Origin: Candidatus Gastranaerophilales bacterium
GTDB lineage: Bacteria; Cyanobacteriota; Vampirovibrionia; Gastranaerophilales; Gastranaerophilaceae
Direction of reading: 5' to 3'
Assembly: GCA_944326475.1 (NCBI GenBank)
Contig: CALVEC010000002.1
Coordinates: forward strand, 1-64,000
DNA length: 64,000 nucleotides
The notes under the pieces are model-generated. The model ran no database searches. It saw nothing but the letters and a program-made list of their open reading frames with translations, and was not told where the DNA came from. How positions within the stretch are numbered: position 1 is the first letter of the stretch; each line of letters starts with the position of its first letter. Shown here one piece after another: positions 7,763 through 17,393 of the stretch. The position numbers were made by a program, and so were the translations under genes.

Positions 7763-8695
7763 TTAAACCTGTGTTTTTTTTACTACAATAGCTATCCAGT
7801 TTTCTTGTTTTAGGGTTTCAACAATACAAAGTCCGTGTTTTTCAATTGCGTCATACACAACCTGTTTTTTCTCATCGAGTATTCCGCTCAAAACCATATA
7901 TGCACCGCTTTTCATCAGACCTTTCAAATCTTCCATAATTTCTGCAAGCACATTGTGCAAAATATTGGCGGCAACAAAATCAAATTCAGACGAATGATTT
8001 TTTAACAACTCATCCGCAGTTTTATGCTCAAATTCAATTTTGCTTAAAACATTATTAACCTGCGCGTTGTCAATTGCTACATCAATAACAAGAGGGTCAT
8101 TATCTATCCCGACAGCGCGTGAAGCCCCGCATTTTACAGCTGCTATAGCAAGTATTCCCGAGCCGGTTCCGATATCTGCAACAAAATCGCCATCCTTCAC
8201 GTATTTTTCAATTGCCTGTATGCAAAGCTGTGTTGTTGCATGTGTACCTGTTCCGAATGCCGATCCGGGGTCAAGATGAATAAGTATCTCGTCCTTTTTC
8301 AAAGCATAGTCTTCCCAGCTCGGGCATATAACTATATGCTCCGATGCCCGTGTCGGTTTCCAGTGCTCTTTCCATTTCTTTGACCAGTCCTGGTTGACAA
8401 CCTTTTTGGCGTCAATAGACCAGCTTCCGAGTTCTTCCTCTGAAAACCCTTTTTCTTTAAGTTCTTCTCTTGCATTATAAAATATTTTTTGGATATCAAG
8501 CGGCGCAAATTTTTCTTCCTCGAACAATATATATCCCTTTGCTATATTATTCGTCGTTTCAATAAGCTCCAAATCCTTATATTTTTCTTCAGCCTGAATA
8601 ACCCCTTCGCATTCAAATTGTTCAAAAAACACATCTGTCACAAGCTCGATGGCTGCGGGGTTAATATTTACGGAAATTTCATAATAGTCTTTCAT
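7763..8695 (-). CDS. prmA: Ribosomal protein L11 methyltransferase
   Basis: 310 aa. SAM-binding motif I is VADIGTGSGILAIAA, then GIDNDPLVIDVA, and the catalytic region is FDFVAANILHNVL. The PrmA N-terminal substrate-recognition domain fills the first 120 residues. The length is normal for the family, which trimethylates L11. The start codon overlaps the accA stop (TAATG), so it is the last gene of accD-accA-prmA. Confidence 0.93.
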   Translation of the reverse strand: MKDYYEISVNINPAAIELVTDVFFEQFECEGVIQAEEKYKDLELIETTNNIAKGYILFEEEKFAPLDIQKIFYNAREELKEKGFSEEELGSWSIDAKKVVNQDWSKKWKEHWKPTRASEHIVICPSWEDYALKKDEILIHLDPGSAFGTGTHATTQLCIQAIEKYVKDGDFVADIGTGSGILAIAAVKCGASRAVGIDNDPLVIDVAIDNAQVNNVLSKIEFEHKTADELLKNHSSEFDFVAANILHNVLAEIMEDLKGLMKSGAYMVLSGILDEKKQVVYDAIEKHGLCIVETLKQENWIAIVVKKTQV

Positions 8696-9651
8696 TACTG
8701 ATTAAACACACCCATTCTTCTGAATTTGTCGTATCTGTCATCCTTGAGCTGCTGCGGTGTCATATCTTTCATTTCATCAAGTGCTTCAAGTATGGTCTTT
8801 TTCATCTCGTTTGCCATAAATTCGTAATCGTAATGAGCGCCGCCCATCGGCTCTTTTATGACACCGTCAATGATTCCCAGTTTGAGCAAATCGCTTCCGG
8901 TAATTTTCAAAGCATCCGCTGCTGCAGAAGCAAGTGAAGCATCGCGCCATAATATTGACGCGCAGCCTTCCGGAGAAATAACGGTATAGTATGCATGTTC
9001 TAATACATATACTTTGTTTGAGACAGCAAGCCCTAAAGCACCGCCGGAACAGCCTTCACCTGTAATTATAGCGATTACCGGAACGCCAAGTTTTGCCATT
9101 TCTTTAAGGTTTTCCGCAATAGCTCCGCCTTGCCCTGTTTCTTCTGCCTTGATACCGGGATAAGCGCCTTGTGTATCTATCAAAGTGATAATAGGCAGGT
9201 CAAATCTGTTTGCGTGTTCAAAAAGTCTCAACGCTTTGCGATAACCTTGCGGCTGGGGCATACCAAAATTGTACTCAAGGTTTTCTTTGGTTGTTTTTCC
9301 CTTCATTGTGCCAACAATCATAACAGGTCTGCCATCAATTCTTGCAGGTCCGCCGATTATTGCCCTGTCGTCAGTTCCGCATCTGTCACCGTGCATTTCT
9401 ATAAAATCTGTCGTCATCAAGCCAATATAGTCCATAAAATTCGGACGATTGGGATGTCTTGCGATTTGAAGTTTCTGCACAGGTTTTAAATTTTCGTACA
9501 GTTCTTTTTTGTATTCCTTGGACTGTTCTTCAAAAGTTTCAATTTCTTTTGACAAGTCTATGCCTGATTCTTCACTCATTTTTCTCAGTTCTTCTATTTT
9601 CTTTTCAATATTTACAATAGGCTGTTCAAAATCTAATGTTAACATACTCAT
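8695..9651 (-). CDS. accA: Acetyl-CoA carboxylase carboxyltransferase subunit alpha
   Basis: 318 aa, normal length. The crotonase-fold carboxyltransferase motifs are clear: RPNFMDYIGLM, IDTQGAYPG, GEGCSGGALGLAVSN, YYTVISPEGCASILWRD. With AccD it moves the carboxyl group from biotin to acetyl-CoA, the first step of fatty-acid synthesis. It lies 4 bp after accD and overlaps prmA by one base. Confidence 0.97.
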   Translation of the reverse strand: MSMLTLDFEQPIVNIEKKIEELRKMSEESGIDLSKEIETFEEQSKEYKKELYENLKPVQKLQIARHPNRPNFMDYIGLMTTDFIEMHGDRCGTDDRAIIGGPARIDGRPVMIVGTMKGKTTKENLEYNFGMPQPQGYRKALRLFEHANRFDLPIITLIDTQGAYPGIKAEETGQGGAIAENLKEMAKLGVPVIAIITGEGCSGGALGLAVSNKVYVLEHAYYTVISPEGCASILWRDASLASAAADALKITGSDLLKLGIIDGVIKEPMGGAHYDYEFMANEMKKTILEALDEMKDMTPQQLKDDRYDKFRRMGVFNQ

Positions 9652-9655
9652 TTTC

Positions 9656-10519
9656 CTACTTTTTATGAAGTTTTAATATTGTCCCTAAGGTGTGTTTTAA
9701 ATCTACTCTTTTCGATATGATATCCACTTGACCGTGTTTCAGAAGATATTCAGCAGTCTGGAAATCTGCCGGCAGTTTTTGTCTTATGGTCTGTTCTATA
9801 ACCCTTCTGCCTGCAAAGCCAATCCTTGCACCTTGTTCAGCTATGATAATATCACCAATTGTACCGAAACTTGCTGTCACACCGCCATAAGTCGGTTCGG
9901 TCAAAATTGTTATATATAGAATTTTTGCTTCGTTTAGTCTTGCGACAGCACAACTTGTTTTTGCCATTTGCATAAGGCTCAATGCGCTTTCCTGCATTCT
10001 TGCTCCGCCGGAAGCGGTAATTGCAACCATAGGAATCTTTTGTTTTATAGCTTCTTCCATCATGCGGGTAACCTTTTCGCCGACAACGCTGCCCATTGAG
10101 CCGCCCATATAACCAAAGTCCATAACAGCACAGGCTATCTTTTCTCCTTCAACGAGTCCTGTTCCTGTTATAACCGCGTCATCAAGGTTTGTTGCAGCTT
10201 TTGCTTTTCTTTGTCTTTCTTTATAAGACTCGGTATCAACAAAATCCAAAGGATCTGCGGGAGTTATGTTACGGAAACATTCCTCAAATGTACCTTCGTC
10301 AAAAAGCTGTGCAATTCTCGTTCTTGCATCTATTCTGAAATGATAGTCGCAGTTCGGACAGACCATCATGTGATGTTCCAAATCTTTTCTTAGCAGCTGG
10401 GCGTTGCAGTTATAACATTTCACCCATAGTTTGCCGATATTGTCATCTATTTTAGGATCAACGGGTCGAGCCGCAATCTGTTGTTCTTTTCTTGTTTCAA
10501 ACCAATCTTTTAATGTCAT
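9656..10519 (-). CDS. accD: Acetyl-CoA carboxylase carboxyltransferase subunit beta
   Basis: 287 aa. The N-terminal zinc ribbon has CYNC and CPNC pairs, followed by the crotonase-fold domain with MDFGYMGGSMGSVVGEK, TASGGARMQE and EPTYGGVTASF. It partners AccA, encoded 4 bp downstream. No accB or accC is in the window. Confidence 0.97.
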   Translation of the reverse strand: MTLKDWFETRKEQQIAARPVDPKIDDNIGKLWVKCYNCNAQLLRKDLEHHMMVCPNCDYHFRIDARTRIAQLFDEGTFEECFRNITPADPLDFVDTESYKERQRKAKAATNLDDAVITGTGLVEGEKIACAVMDFGYMGGSMGSVVGEKVTRMMEEAIKQKIPMVAITASGGARMQESALSLMQMAKTSCAVARLNEAKILYITILTEPTYGGVTASFGTIGDIIIAEQGARIGFAGRRVIEQTIRQKLPADFQTAEYLLKHGQVDIISKRVDLKHTLGTILKLHKK

Positions 10520-10577
10520 TAACTTCCCCTTGTCAGTTTAGTCTATATCATTATACTACAAACCATTTTTTTTCAAC

Positions 10578-12794
10578 TTAGTATCCCGACGGACGAATCA
10601 TGGACGGCTGAATAATAGCATTGTTAAACATATTAAATCCGGGGTTGTAATCATTGTAGTCCCTGACGGATCTGTCCATCGGATTTTCAGGACGGTCAAC
10701 CGGTGTTGTTTCTACAGGTCTTCTTTTTACCCTGACAGGTTTATTTTTCTTTTTCTTATTCGATTTACCGACCTTTTCCGGTTCGTTTAAGACCATACGT
10801 TTAAATTCAGCTTCGGAATTATCTGCTCCAAGAGCCATGTCTATACCAAAAACAGTACTCTGTCTGTAAGCGTCATAACCTAAAAGCACCTTGAAATCAT
10901 CAGGTCCCACTGCGACATAAAATCTGTTTTCCTGAAGCATTTTGTCGTTCGGTGTATCTGAAAGTGCCAGTGTTGCAGTATACATTAATGTCAGATATCT
11001 GTTCAACCTCAATGATTCGCCAAGCATAACGCTGGATTTACCATAGTAGAACCTGTCAAAATACATCGGAGACTTACCGGCTTCACCGCCTATATAGTAT
11101 GCTACGTACTGCTGCCAGTTTTTAAACTGTGTTCTCAATGTAGGACCGATTCTTGCCATACCGTAAGTATTACCTGTTCCGTACAAAGAGGCAACAGTCT
11201 GAACGGAAACGCCTAAATCCGCAGCAAAATCGTGGTCTAAGTCTTTGTATTGCAAAAAGCTTTTTGTTGATTGAGTCATCCATCTGAATCGGGTTGTACC
11301 AAAATCACGCTTCCAGTCTTTTGCATAACCTGCCGTAAATCTGTTTTCAAAACGAACACCGATATCATCAAGATTGTATACTTTTTTATGAACAAGCTGG
11401 AATCCGTGCTGCGGCATTCTGCTGCCCATAAACCAGTCACTCATATAGGTGTTTATTGCGTAATCAACGTACATGCTGTCGCCTAATGTCTGTCTGCCTC
11501 GCATTACAAAACGGTCTTCTGCCGTTCCGTAGCCGAATGCTGTACGGTTTGTCTCTGACATAAATCTACCGATTGCACCTACTCCAAGCTCATCTTTCAA
11601 CATCAAGCCGGGACCTATTTTTAAAGTAGCACCGCCCGGAACAGGCAAAACGACGGACGGTGCTATATAAGCCCCCATGTTTCGCATGCTTCCGAGTTCT
11701 ATCATGTTAGTTTCAACAAAATTTTGGTCTTTATCGGTATAAAGCTTTATTTTTCCTGCTTTTGCCACCTTATGTCCTTTAAGATAGATATCAGTATTCA
11801 CAAGGGTTACAACATCATGGTCTTTTCTTGAATCAATAATAATTTTATTTGCCTTAAGATTCCATTTGTTGTCAAATTTCTCTTTTATCAAATACTCTTT
11901 GTCTATTGCATCGGGTAAGATTGGATTGTTGAAACCAAAAATTGAACGCGAGGTAAATTTATACATACCACCTTCGCCTTCAAATTTTGCGCTGCCTTCC
12001 ATTGCTTCTGTTTTTGCATCGTAAACAGTAGCATCTTTTGCTTGAATTTTTATGTTCATACGATGCATAACCGGTTTTGTAATAAGAGCGTTTTCTTCGT
12101 TTAAATCGATTTGTACATAGTCTCCGAAAACTTTTTGTCCTTCTCTTATCATAACTACATTGTCATAACCTTTTATATAGTTTGTGTCGTGGTTGAAAAT
12201 TATTTTATCAGCCATTAAAGTAGATTTTTCACTCGGGAAAATGACTTTTGCATGCCCGACTGCTTCAAACTCGTGTCTTTCCGGGAAATATTCAATAGTA
12301 TCACTGTCTACCATAACATCAGTAGGATTCGGTTCCGGTTCTTCCGCTGTTTTATTACTTTGCGGCTGCTGCTCTTTATTTTCAACAGTTGAAGGCTCCT
12401 GACTATTTTCTGTTTCAATTAATTTATCCTTATCTTCCTGTTCGCCTTCTGTTTTTTCAGTACGTGAAAAGAATTTACGTCCGAAAAAAGTTTTCTTTTC
12501 TGTACTTTCTTCACTTTTTTCCGCGTCTTGTTTTGCAGCCGATTGTTCTTTTTCAAGTGCTTTTTGTTTTTTCTTTTCAAGCTTTGCTGCTTCTCTTTCG
12601 CGTTTCTTTTGTTCCTTTTGTTCGCGTTTTATCTGTTTTTGCGCTTCTTTTTCAGCCCGTTTTTGGGCTTTTAAATCCTCTTTGCTCATTACATAGGTAT
12701 CAACAGGAGTGTCAAAAACTTCGGCAGATATGGACGGCAAGCCCAATCCTGTCAAAAATGTAAATATTATCAATAATAAAGTTATTTTTTTCAC
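10578..12794 (-). CDS. LptD/OstA-like outer-membrane protein with charged coiled-coil insert
   Basis: 738 aa, GTG start (12792-12794) with AAGGGA upstream and a signal peptide ending near ISAEVF. Residues about 38-150 are extremely rich in Lys, Glu and Gln and should form a long coiled coil, unusual for the family. An OstA/LptA-like beta-jellyroll region follows (DSDTIEYFPERHEFEAVGHA, then ADKIIFN). The C-terminal half has alternating, aromatic-rich strands consistent with a beta-barrel. It probably inserts LPS or another lipid at the outer membrane. It is encoded between the EnvC-like gene and accD. Confidence 0.75.
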   Translation of the reverse strand: MKKITLLLIIFTFLTGLGLPSISAEVFDTPVDTYVMSKEDLKAQKRAEKEAQKQIKREQKEQKKREREAAKLEKKKQKALEKEQSAAKQDAEKSEESTEKKTFFGRKFFSRTEKTEGEQEDKDKLIETENSQEPSTVENKEQQPQSNKTAEEPEPNPTDVMVDSDTIEYFPERHEFEAVGHAKVIFPSEKSTLMADKIIFNHDTNYIKGYDNVVMIREGQKVFGDYVQIDLNEENALITKPVMHRMNIKIQAKDATVYDAKTEAMEGSAKFEGEGGMYKFTSRSIFGFNNPILPDAIDKEYLIKEKFDNKWNLKANKIIIDSRKDHDVVTLVNTDIYLKGHKVAKAGKIKLYTDKDQNFVETNMIELGSMRNMGAYIAPSVVLPVPGGATLKIGPGLMLKDELGVGAIGRFMSETNRTAFGYGTAEDRFVMRGRQTLGDSMYVDYAINTYMSDWFMGSRMPQHGFQLVHKKVYNLDDIGVRFENRFTAGYAKDWKRDFGTTRFRWMTQSTKSFLQYKDLDHDFAADLGVSVQTVASLYGTGNTYGMARIGPTLRTQFKNWQQYVAYYIGGEAGKSPMYFDRFYYGKSSVMLGESLRLNRYLTLMYTATLALSDTPNDKMLQENRFYVAVGPDDFKVLLGYDAYRQSTVFGIDMALGADNSEAEFKRMVLNEPEKVGKSNKKKKNKPVRVKRRPVETTPVDRPENPMDRSVRDYNDYNPGFNMFNNAIIQPSMIRPSGY

Positions 12795-12809
12795 TTAATT
12801 TCCCTTATT

Positions 12810-13922
12810 TTATATGTAATTCAAAGGATTTTGCGGCTTACCGTTTACACGTACTTCAAAGTGACAGTGTGGACCGGTACTGTAGCCTGTTGACCCTTCA
12901 TAGCCGATAACCTGACCGCGGGTGACGACCTGACCTGCACTTACGACATATCTTGACATGTGTGCATAAAGTGTTGTTGTAGGCTGACCGTTATAACGAC
13001 CGTGGTCAATAATAACAACTTTACCGTATCCGCCGTACCATCCGGAGTATATGACTTTGCCGGAGTTTGCTGCTCTGATTTTTCCGCCGTTTACACCTCC
13101 GATATCAATGCCTGAATGGAATATTCTTGACTTAAATATCGGATGGGTTCTATAGCCGAAAGGTGAGGTAATCGGTCCCGCAATAGGTTTCATAAATCCG
13201 GACATTACCTTCACCGCACTGCCTTTAGTGTTTCGGTTAATCATATTTCCGAGAGCTTCCGACTGTTTTGCCAGCTCTCTTTCAGCCTTTTCATAGTAAG
13301 CTCTGTCAGTTCGGTAACGCTGTATAGAGGATTCATTCTTGTTGATTGCACCTTGCAGATTTTGCTGCTGGGCGTTTATGTTCTTTATGGAATATGCAAT
13401 AATATTTTTCTGCTGCTCTACCTGGAGTCTTAAAAGAGCAACTCGTCTGGATTTTTCCTTTAAATAAGCAAGTCTTTTTTTATCTTTTTTGGTGATAACG
13501 TTTTGATAATAAATTCTGTCTAAAAATGTATTTATGTCAGTTGTTGAAAGCAGAAGCTGAAACATACCTTTACGCTGTTTTTTGAAGATTTGTCTTATTC
13601 TGCTTTTTGAGCGGAATTGCGCAACCGAAAGCTCTGCCATCGTATCGTCAAGTTCTTTTTGTAATACAACAAGCCTGTCTTGAGCGTTGGAATACTGTTT
13701 TTTATTTGCTTCAAGATTCTGGGAGGCTTGTTCAAGTTTGCGCTGGTTTTTGTATAATTTGTTAGTTTCAAGCGACTCAAGCCATCTCAATCTGACGACC
13801 TTTGCGTGAGTTTCTCTGCGTTTTTTCTCAATATGATTCTGCGTGCAGTTGGCACTTAGAGAAAATGCAAAAAGTATAAATATTATAAAAAAAGCCTTTA
13901 AATAACGGCTGAAATATGACAT
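12810..13922 (-). CDS. EnvC-like M23 (LytM) peptidase with coiled coil
   Basis: ATG at 13922 has AGGA 7 nt upstream; a TTG two codons earlier is less likely. 370 aa: a signal peptide or anchor to about residue 26, a long coiled coil (about 30-235), then the LytM domain. All zinc ligands are visible: HSGID (His and Asp), LYAHM, and HCH in the HCHFEV motif. An intact site suggests an active murein endopeptidase rather than a pure amidase activator. It is followed at a 15-bp gap by the LptD-like gene, so one envelope operon. Confidence 0.9.
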   Translation of the reverse strand: MSYFSRYLKAFFIIFILFAFSLSANCTQNHIEKKRRETHAKVVRLRWLESLETNKLYKNQRKLEQASQNLEANKKQYSNAQDRLVVLQKELDDTMAELSVAQFRSKSRIRQIFKKQRKGMFQLLLSTTDINTFLDRIYYQNVITKKDKKRLAYLKEKSRRVALLRLQVEQQKNIIAYSIKNINAQQQNLQGAINKNESSIQRYRTDRAYYEKAERELAKQSEALGNMINRNTKGSAVKVMSGFMKPIAGPITSPFGYRTHPIFKSRIFHSGIDIGGVNGGKIRAANSGKVIYSGWYGGYGKVVIIDHGRYNGQPTTTLYAHMSRYVVSAGQVVTRGQVIGYEGSTGYSTGPHCHFEVRVNGKPQNPLNYI

Positions 13923-13939
13923 AAGCAAATCCTAATTTA

Positions 13940-14053
13940 TTATTTTCCAGACATTGCAACGAAAGATAGTATTACCGGTGCAAGCATAAATATAATAAAC
14001 GCTATTGCAATTATTCCAACAATTATTTTTTGATTCTTTCTGAAAAATTCCAT
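13940..14053 (-). CDS. 37-aa single-pass membrane peptide
   Basis: Frame begins MEFFRKNQKIIVGIIAIAF and ends in MSGK. The basic N-terminus and one hydrophobic segment of about 20 residues suggest a single membrane helix with the N-terminus inside. It lies 17 bp upstream of the M23 gene on the same strand. The ribosome-binding site is weak. The N-terminus resembles the anchor of SurA/PpiD-type chaperones, so it could be a remnant. Function unknown. Confidence 0.5.
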   Translation of the reverse strand: MEFFRKNQKIIVGIIAIAFIIFMLAPVILSFVAMSGK

Positions 14054-14265
14054 ATATTGAACATCCACAATCTTTTACAATAAATATATTAACATGTAAA
14101 AAACGTGATTTACAAGAATTTTACAAATATTCTTACATTTTATTCATGAGATGCTTATTGAAAGAGAACCGGCTGCACTGCTGTGCCGGATTATATTGAG
14201 AGATTGTCTCCTATATTTACTGATGTTGACTATTTGAAAAAAACAATTTATGTTATCTTATAAAT

Positions 14266-14781
14266 ATGATTGAACTGTTGATTTTATATATTTTAAACAA
14301 TCAGGAACGGACGCTGTATTCGTTGCGTGCAGAAATAACGGAAAAGTTTGGATTTTTTACGAAACCGAGTATCGGAACATTGCACCCGGCATTGAAAAGG
14401 CTTATGAAGGCAGGCAGTGTCACAGTGCGAAGCAGCTTTTCAGAAGGCGGGAAAAAATCAACATATTACGGAACAACCCCGAGTGCAAAAAAACATTTCA
14501 AAGAACTTTTTTCTTTGAATTTTAGTGAAAATCCGTCACAGTTTTTTATGGAATTGCAGACAAAACTTTCGACAATGTTGCTGCTTTCAAGAGAAGACCG
14601 ATTGATGTTTCTTGATGATGCAATTTTGAAACTTGAGTCGTTTATTCTCGATTTAAAAAATATGACGGAAGATGAGTATATAACATTTGATGAAATACAA
14701 AAAATGCTTTTGGAAAAGAATTTATCTGACATTTCCGGCTATATAGAACTAATGAAATCATTGAAAGAGAAAATGCAATGA
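14266..14781 (+). CDS. PadR-family transcriptional regulator
   Basis: 171 aa. The N-terminal winged helix has the PadR pattern ILYILNNQERTLYSLRAEI and GTLHPALKRLMKAGSV, followed by a helical C-terminal dimerisation part. Its stop overlaps the ATG of the DUF512 gene (ATGA), so the two are translated together. The ligand and targets are not apparent. Confidence 0.8.
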   Translation: MIELLILYILNNQERTLYSLRAEITEKFGFFTKPSIGTLHPALKRLMKAGSVTVRSSFSEGGKKSTYYGTTPSAKKHFKELFSLNFSENPSQFFMELQTKLSTMLLLSREDRLMFLDDAILKLESFILDLKNMTEDEYITFDEIQKMLLEKNLSDISGYIELMKSLKEKMQ

Positions 14782-16064
14782 GTGCCGTTATTAGTGAAGT
14801 ATTGAAAAATTCAATAGCGCAAGAGTTGGAATTTGAAAAAGGCGACAAAATTATTTCTGTAAATAATACAAAAATGCAGGATATGATAGACTATCGCTTT
14901 TTGATTAATTCTGAAAATATAGAAATCGAAGTTGAAAAGAAAAACGGTGAAACTGAAATCTATGAGATAGAAAAAGATTTTGATGAAGATTTGGGTATTG
15001 TTTTTGAATCGGCGGTTTTCGACAGAATAAAACCATGCACAAACCACTGTGTTTTTTGCTTTGTCGACCAGCAGCCGAAAGGGCTTCGAGAAACGTTATA
15101 CATAAAAGATGACGATTACAGGCTGTCTTTTTTGCAGGGAACATATGTTACACTGACAAACCTTACAGAAAAAGACAAAGTCAGAATTGAACAACTGCAC
15201 CTCGGACCTTTGTATGTCTCTGTACATACGACTAACCCCGAACTCCGTGCAAAGATGCTTAACAATCCCAAAGCAAAAAATATTTTAAATGATCTGGACT
15301 GGCTAAAAAAATCTGATATTCCCGTACATCTTCAAATAGTATTATGTCCGGGATACAATGACGGAGAGGAGCTGGAAAAAACTTTCAGAGATTTTGAAAA
15401 ATTTAGATCCATCATCCAGTCTGTTGCGGTGGTGCCGGTCGGAATTACTAAATTTCACAAAAACAATCTTGCACAGGTAACAAAAGATATTGCAGTTCAT
15501 ACAATTGAAACTGTGGAAAATTTTAACAAAAAAATGAAGCAACATCTTGCGCAGGCTAGTGATGAATTTTTTATAAAGGCTGATATGGAAATTCCGCCTC
15601 GAAAATATTACGGTCAGTTTGCCCAGATAGAAGACGGGGTCGGGGCAATCCGGCTTCTTATCGATGATTTTGAAAAAAGAAAAAAGAAACTGCCAAAAAC
15701 AATTGAACAAAAAAAACAGTTCTGCTTTGCAACCTCAAAATGCGCTTCCGGGGTTATAGCAGAAATAACGGAAGAACTGAACAAAATAAAAAATCTTACC
15801 TGTCATATTGAAATTCTTGAGAACAAATTTTTTGGTGCAGACGTAACAGTCGCAGGGTTAATAACAGGAAATGATTTCATTGCACAGCTTGAGGGGAAAG
15901 GCTATAAAAATATTATTATACCATCTGTTATGCTCCGTGCATACTCTAATGATTTTCTTGACAATGTGACTGTTAAAGAAGCTGAAAAAAAACTCAAAGC
16001 AAAAATATTTGTCATAAATGATTTTTATTCTGCTGCAGAAATCGTAAAAATAACCTGCGGATAA
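14778..16064 (+). CDS. DUF512 / radical SAM-like iron-sulfur protein
   Basis: 428 aa. A PDZ-like N-terminus (about 1-75) leads into a radical SAM core with the Cys motif CTNHCVFCFVDQQPKGLRET (C-x3-C-x2-C) and RLSFLQGTYVTLTNL, then the DUF512 C-terminal domain. This order is that of the widespread DUF512 family (Cyanobacteria, Firmicutes), whose reaction is not established to my knowledge. It is translationally coupled to the PadR regulator upstream. Confidence 0.9.
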   Translation: MSAVISEVLKNSIAQELEFEKGDKIISVNNTKMQDMIDYRFLINSENIEIEVEKKNGETEIYEIEKDFDEDLGIVFESAVFDRIKPCTNHCVFCFVDQQPKGLRETLYIKDDDYRLSFLQGTYVTLTNLTEKDKVRIEQLHLGPLYVSVHTTNPELRAKMLNNPKAKNILNDLDWLKKSDIPVHLQIVLCPGYNDGEELEKTFRDFEKFRSIIQSVAVVPVGITKFHKNNLAQVTKDIAVHTIETVENFNKKMKQHLAQASDEFFIKADMEIPPRKYYGQFAQIEDGVGAIRLLIDDFEKRKKKLPKTIEQKKQFCFATSKCASGVIAEITEELNKIKNLTCHIEILENKFFGADVTVAGLITGNDFIAQLEGKGYKNIIIPSVMLRAYSNDFLDNVTVKEAEKKLKAKIFVINDFYSAAEIVKITCG

Positions 16065-16187
16065 TATTATACTAACCCGTAAATACAGACACACTTACTG
16101 TCGGGGGTGATTTCAAAAGAACAGCGGTACCTGCGGCATTAGATGTTGCAGGGAAATATCACTGCGCTTCTTATCTGTCTTATGTAA

Positions 16188-17327
16188 TTACCTGACGGAC
16201 AGTTCTTTGGGTATTGCATATAAGACTGTTTCTAAAGTCTTGCGGCTGTAATGACCCAATCTAAATTCATAATCCTCTAAAATTTCATTCAAATAAACAG
16301 GGATATTCAAAAATTGTTCGTCTGAATGGTATATAGAAACCGCGAGCTGCGGACGATGCTCTGTCAGTGTTTTTCTTGCACCTTCAAGTGCCTTCATCTC
16401 TGAATTTTCTATATCCATTTTAATAAAATCAATTTTTGTTTTTCTGTCATTAACAAAGTTGTCTATACTTTCTGTATCTATTGTTATTATTTGCTGTGCA
16501 CGTCCAAAATCTTTTTTTACGCCGACTACACCGGAACCGGTTTTTGCCTGCAGTTCTTCTCTGAATTTCAGGGTAGTCCTTTCGTTCCACAAGCCTTTAT
16601 TAACTATTTCAATGCGGTTGTCGTTTTGAATTATTGTATCGAGTATCGGTGCTTTGAATTTTTCGTAGCAAGGTTCAAAACAAAATACCTTTTCACAGTT
16701 GGGGAATCTTTGTAAGAACATTACAGAAAATAATCCGTCATAGCCTCCGGCGTCTATAACCGTTTTTATTGCATTTTTGTTTATAAATTCAAAATAATGA
16801 TCTATTGAATAGGTGTTATTGGAGCCGTATCCGATTATTTCTTCATTGTGTTTGCTGATGTAATATTCGTAAATCTTGTTTTTATTGATACCTCCTCTGG
16901 CATCATAAATCATTTTGTAGAGTTCTTTGTCTTCACCTATTTTAAAAACAGATGTCTGTGTACTCAGGTCTTTGTTTAAGAATAATTTATTGCGCAATTC
17001 ATAAAATACTTCTTTATTAATTTTTAAAATCTCGGTTATTCCAAAACCTTTTAACAGCAGCTCAAGATAATACCTTGCGGAATATGATGCAACTATTGCA
17101 AGGTCGATGTCTTTAGAGTAAGCAGGTATCTCGGTTATGAGGTATATCGGAAGTCCGCAGAGATTGCCGGTTTTGTTGGAGTCAATAAAAAATTTTACAG
17201 TAACATCTTTTCTGTTTTCCTGTATTTCTTTATACAATTTTTCGGCAATATTGTTAGAACCGTATATACATATATTTGCATCGAATGGAATTTGATTTAA
17301 GAACTGTGTTAAAACAGAGTTTGGCAT
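16188..17327 (-). CDS. FkbM-family SAM-dependent methyltransferase
   Basis: 379 aa, ATG with GGAG upstream. Residues 1-115 form a Rossmann-like N-terminal module (IYGSNNIAEKLYKEI) as in nucleotide-sugar-binding partners of methyltransferases. The FkbM domain follows: VIDAGGYDGLFSVMFLQRFP, VFCFEPCYEKF, IDFIKMDIENSEMKALEGA. Such enzymes usually O-methylate sugars of surface glycans or glycolipids. It is divergent from the glycerophosphotransferase-like gene, which fits a surface polysaccharide role. Confidence 0.87.
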   Translation of the reverse strand: MPNSVLTQFLNQIPFDANICIYGSNNIAEKLYKEIQENRKDVTVKFFIDSNKTGNLCGLPIYLITEIPAYSKDIDLAIVASYSARYYLELLLKGFGITEILKINKEVFYELRNKLFLNKDLSTQTSVFKIGEDKELYKMIYDARGGINKNKIYEYYISKHNEEIIGYGSNNTYSIDHYFEFINKNAIKTVIDAGGYDGLFSVMFLQRFPNCEKVFCFEPCYEKFKAPILDTIIQNDNRIEIVNKGLWNERTTLKFREELQAKTGSGVVGVKKDFGRAQQIITIDTESIDNFVNDRKTKIDFIKMDIENSEMKALEGARKTLTEHRPQLAVSIYHSDEQFLNIPVYLNEILEDYEFRLGHYSRKTLETVLYAIPKELSVR

Positions 17328-17393
17328 TGAGTAAATCTCCTTTTGTTTTATTTACTATGTTATTATATTAAATAATTGTAAGAAAGAAAGCAA

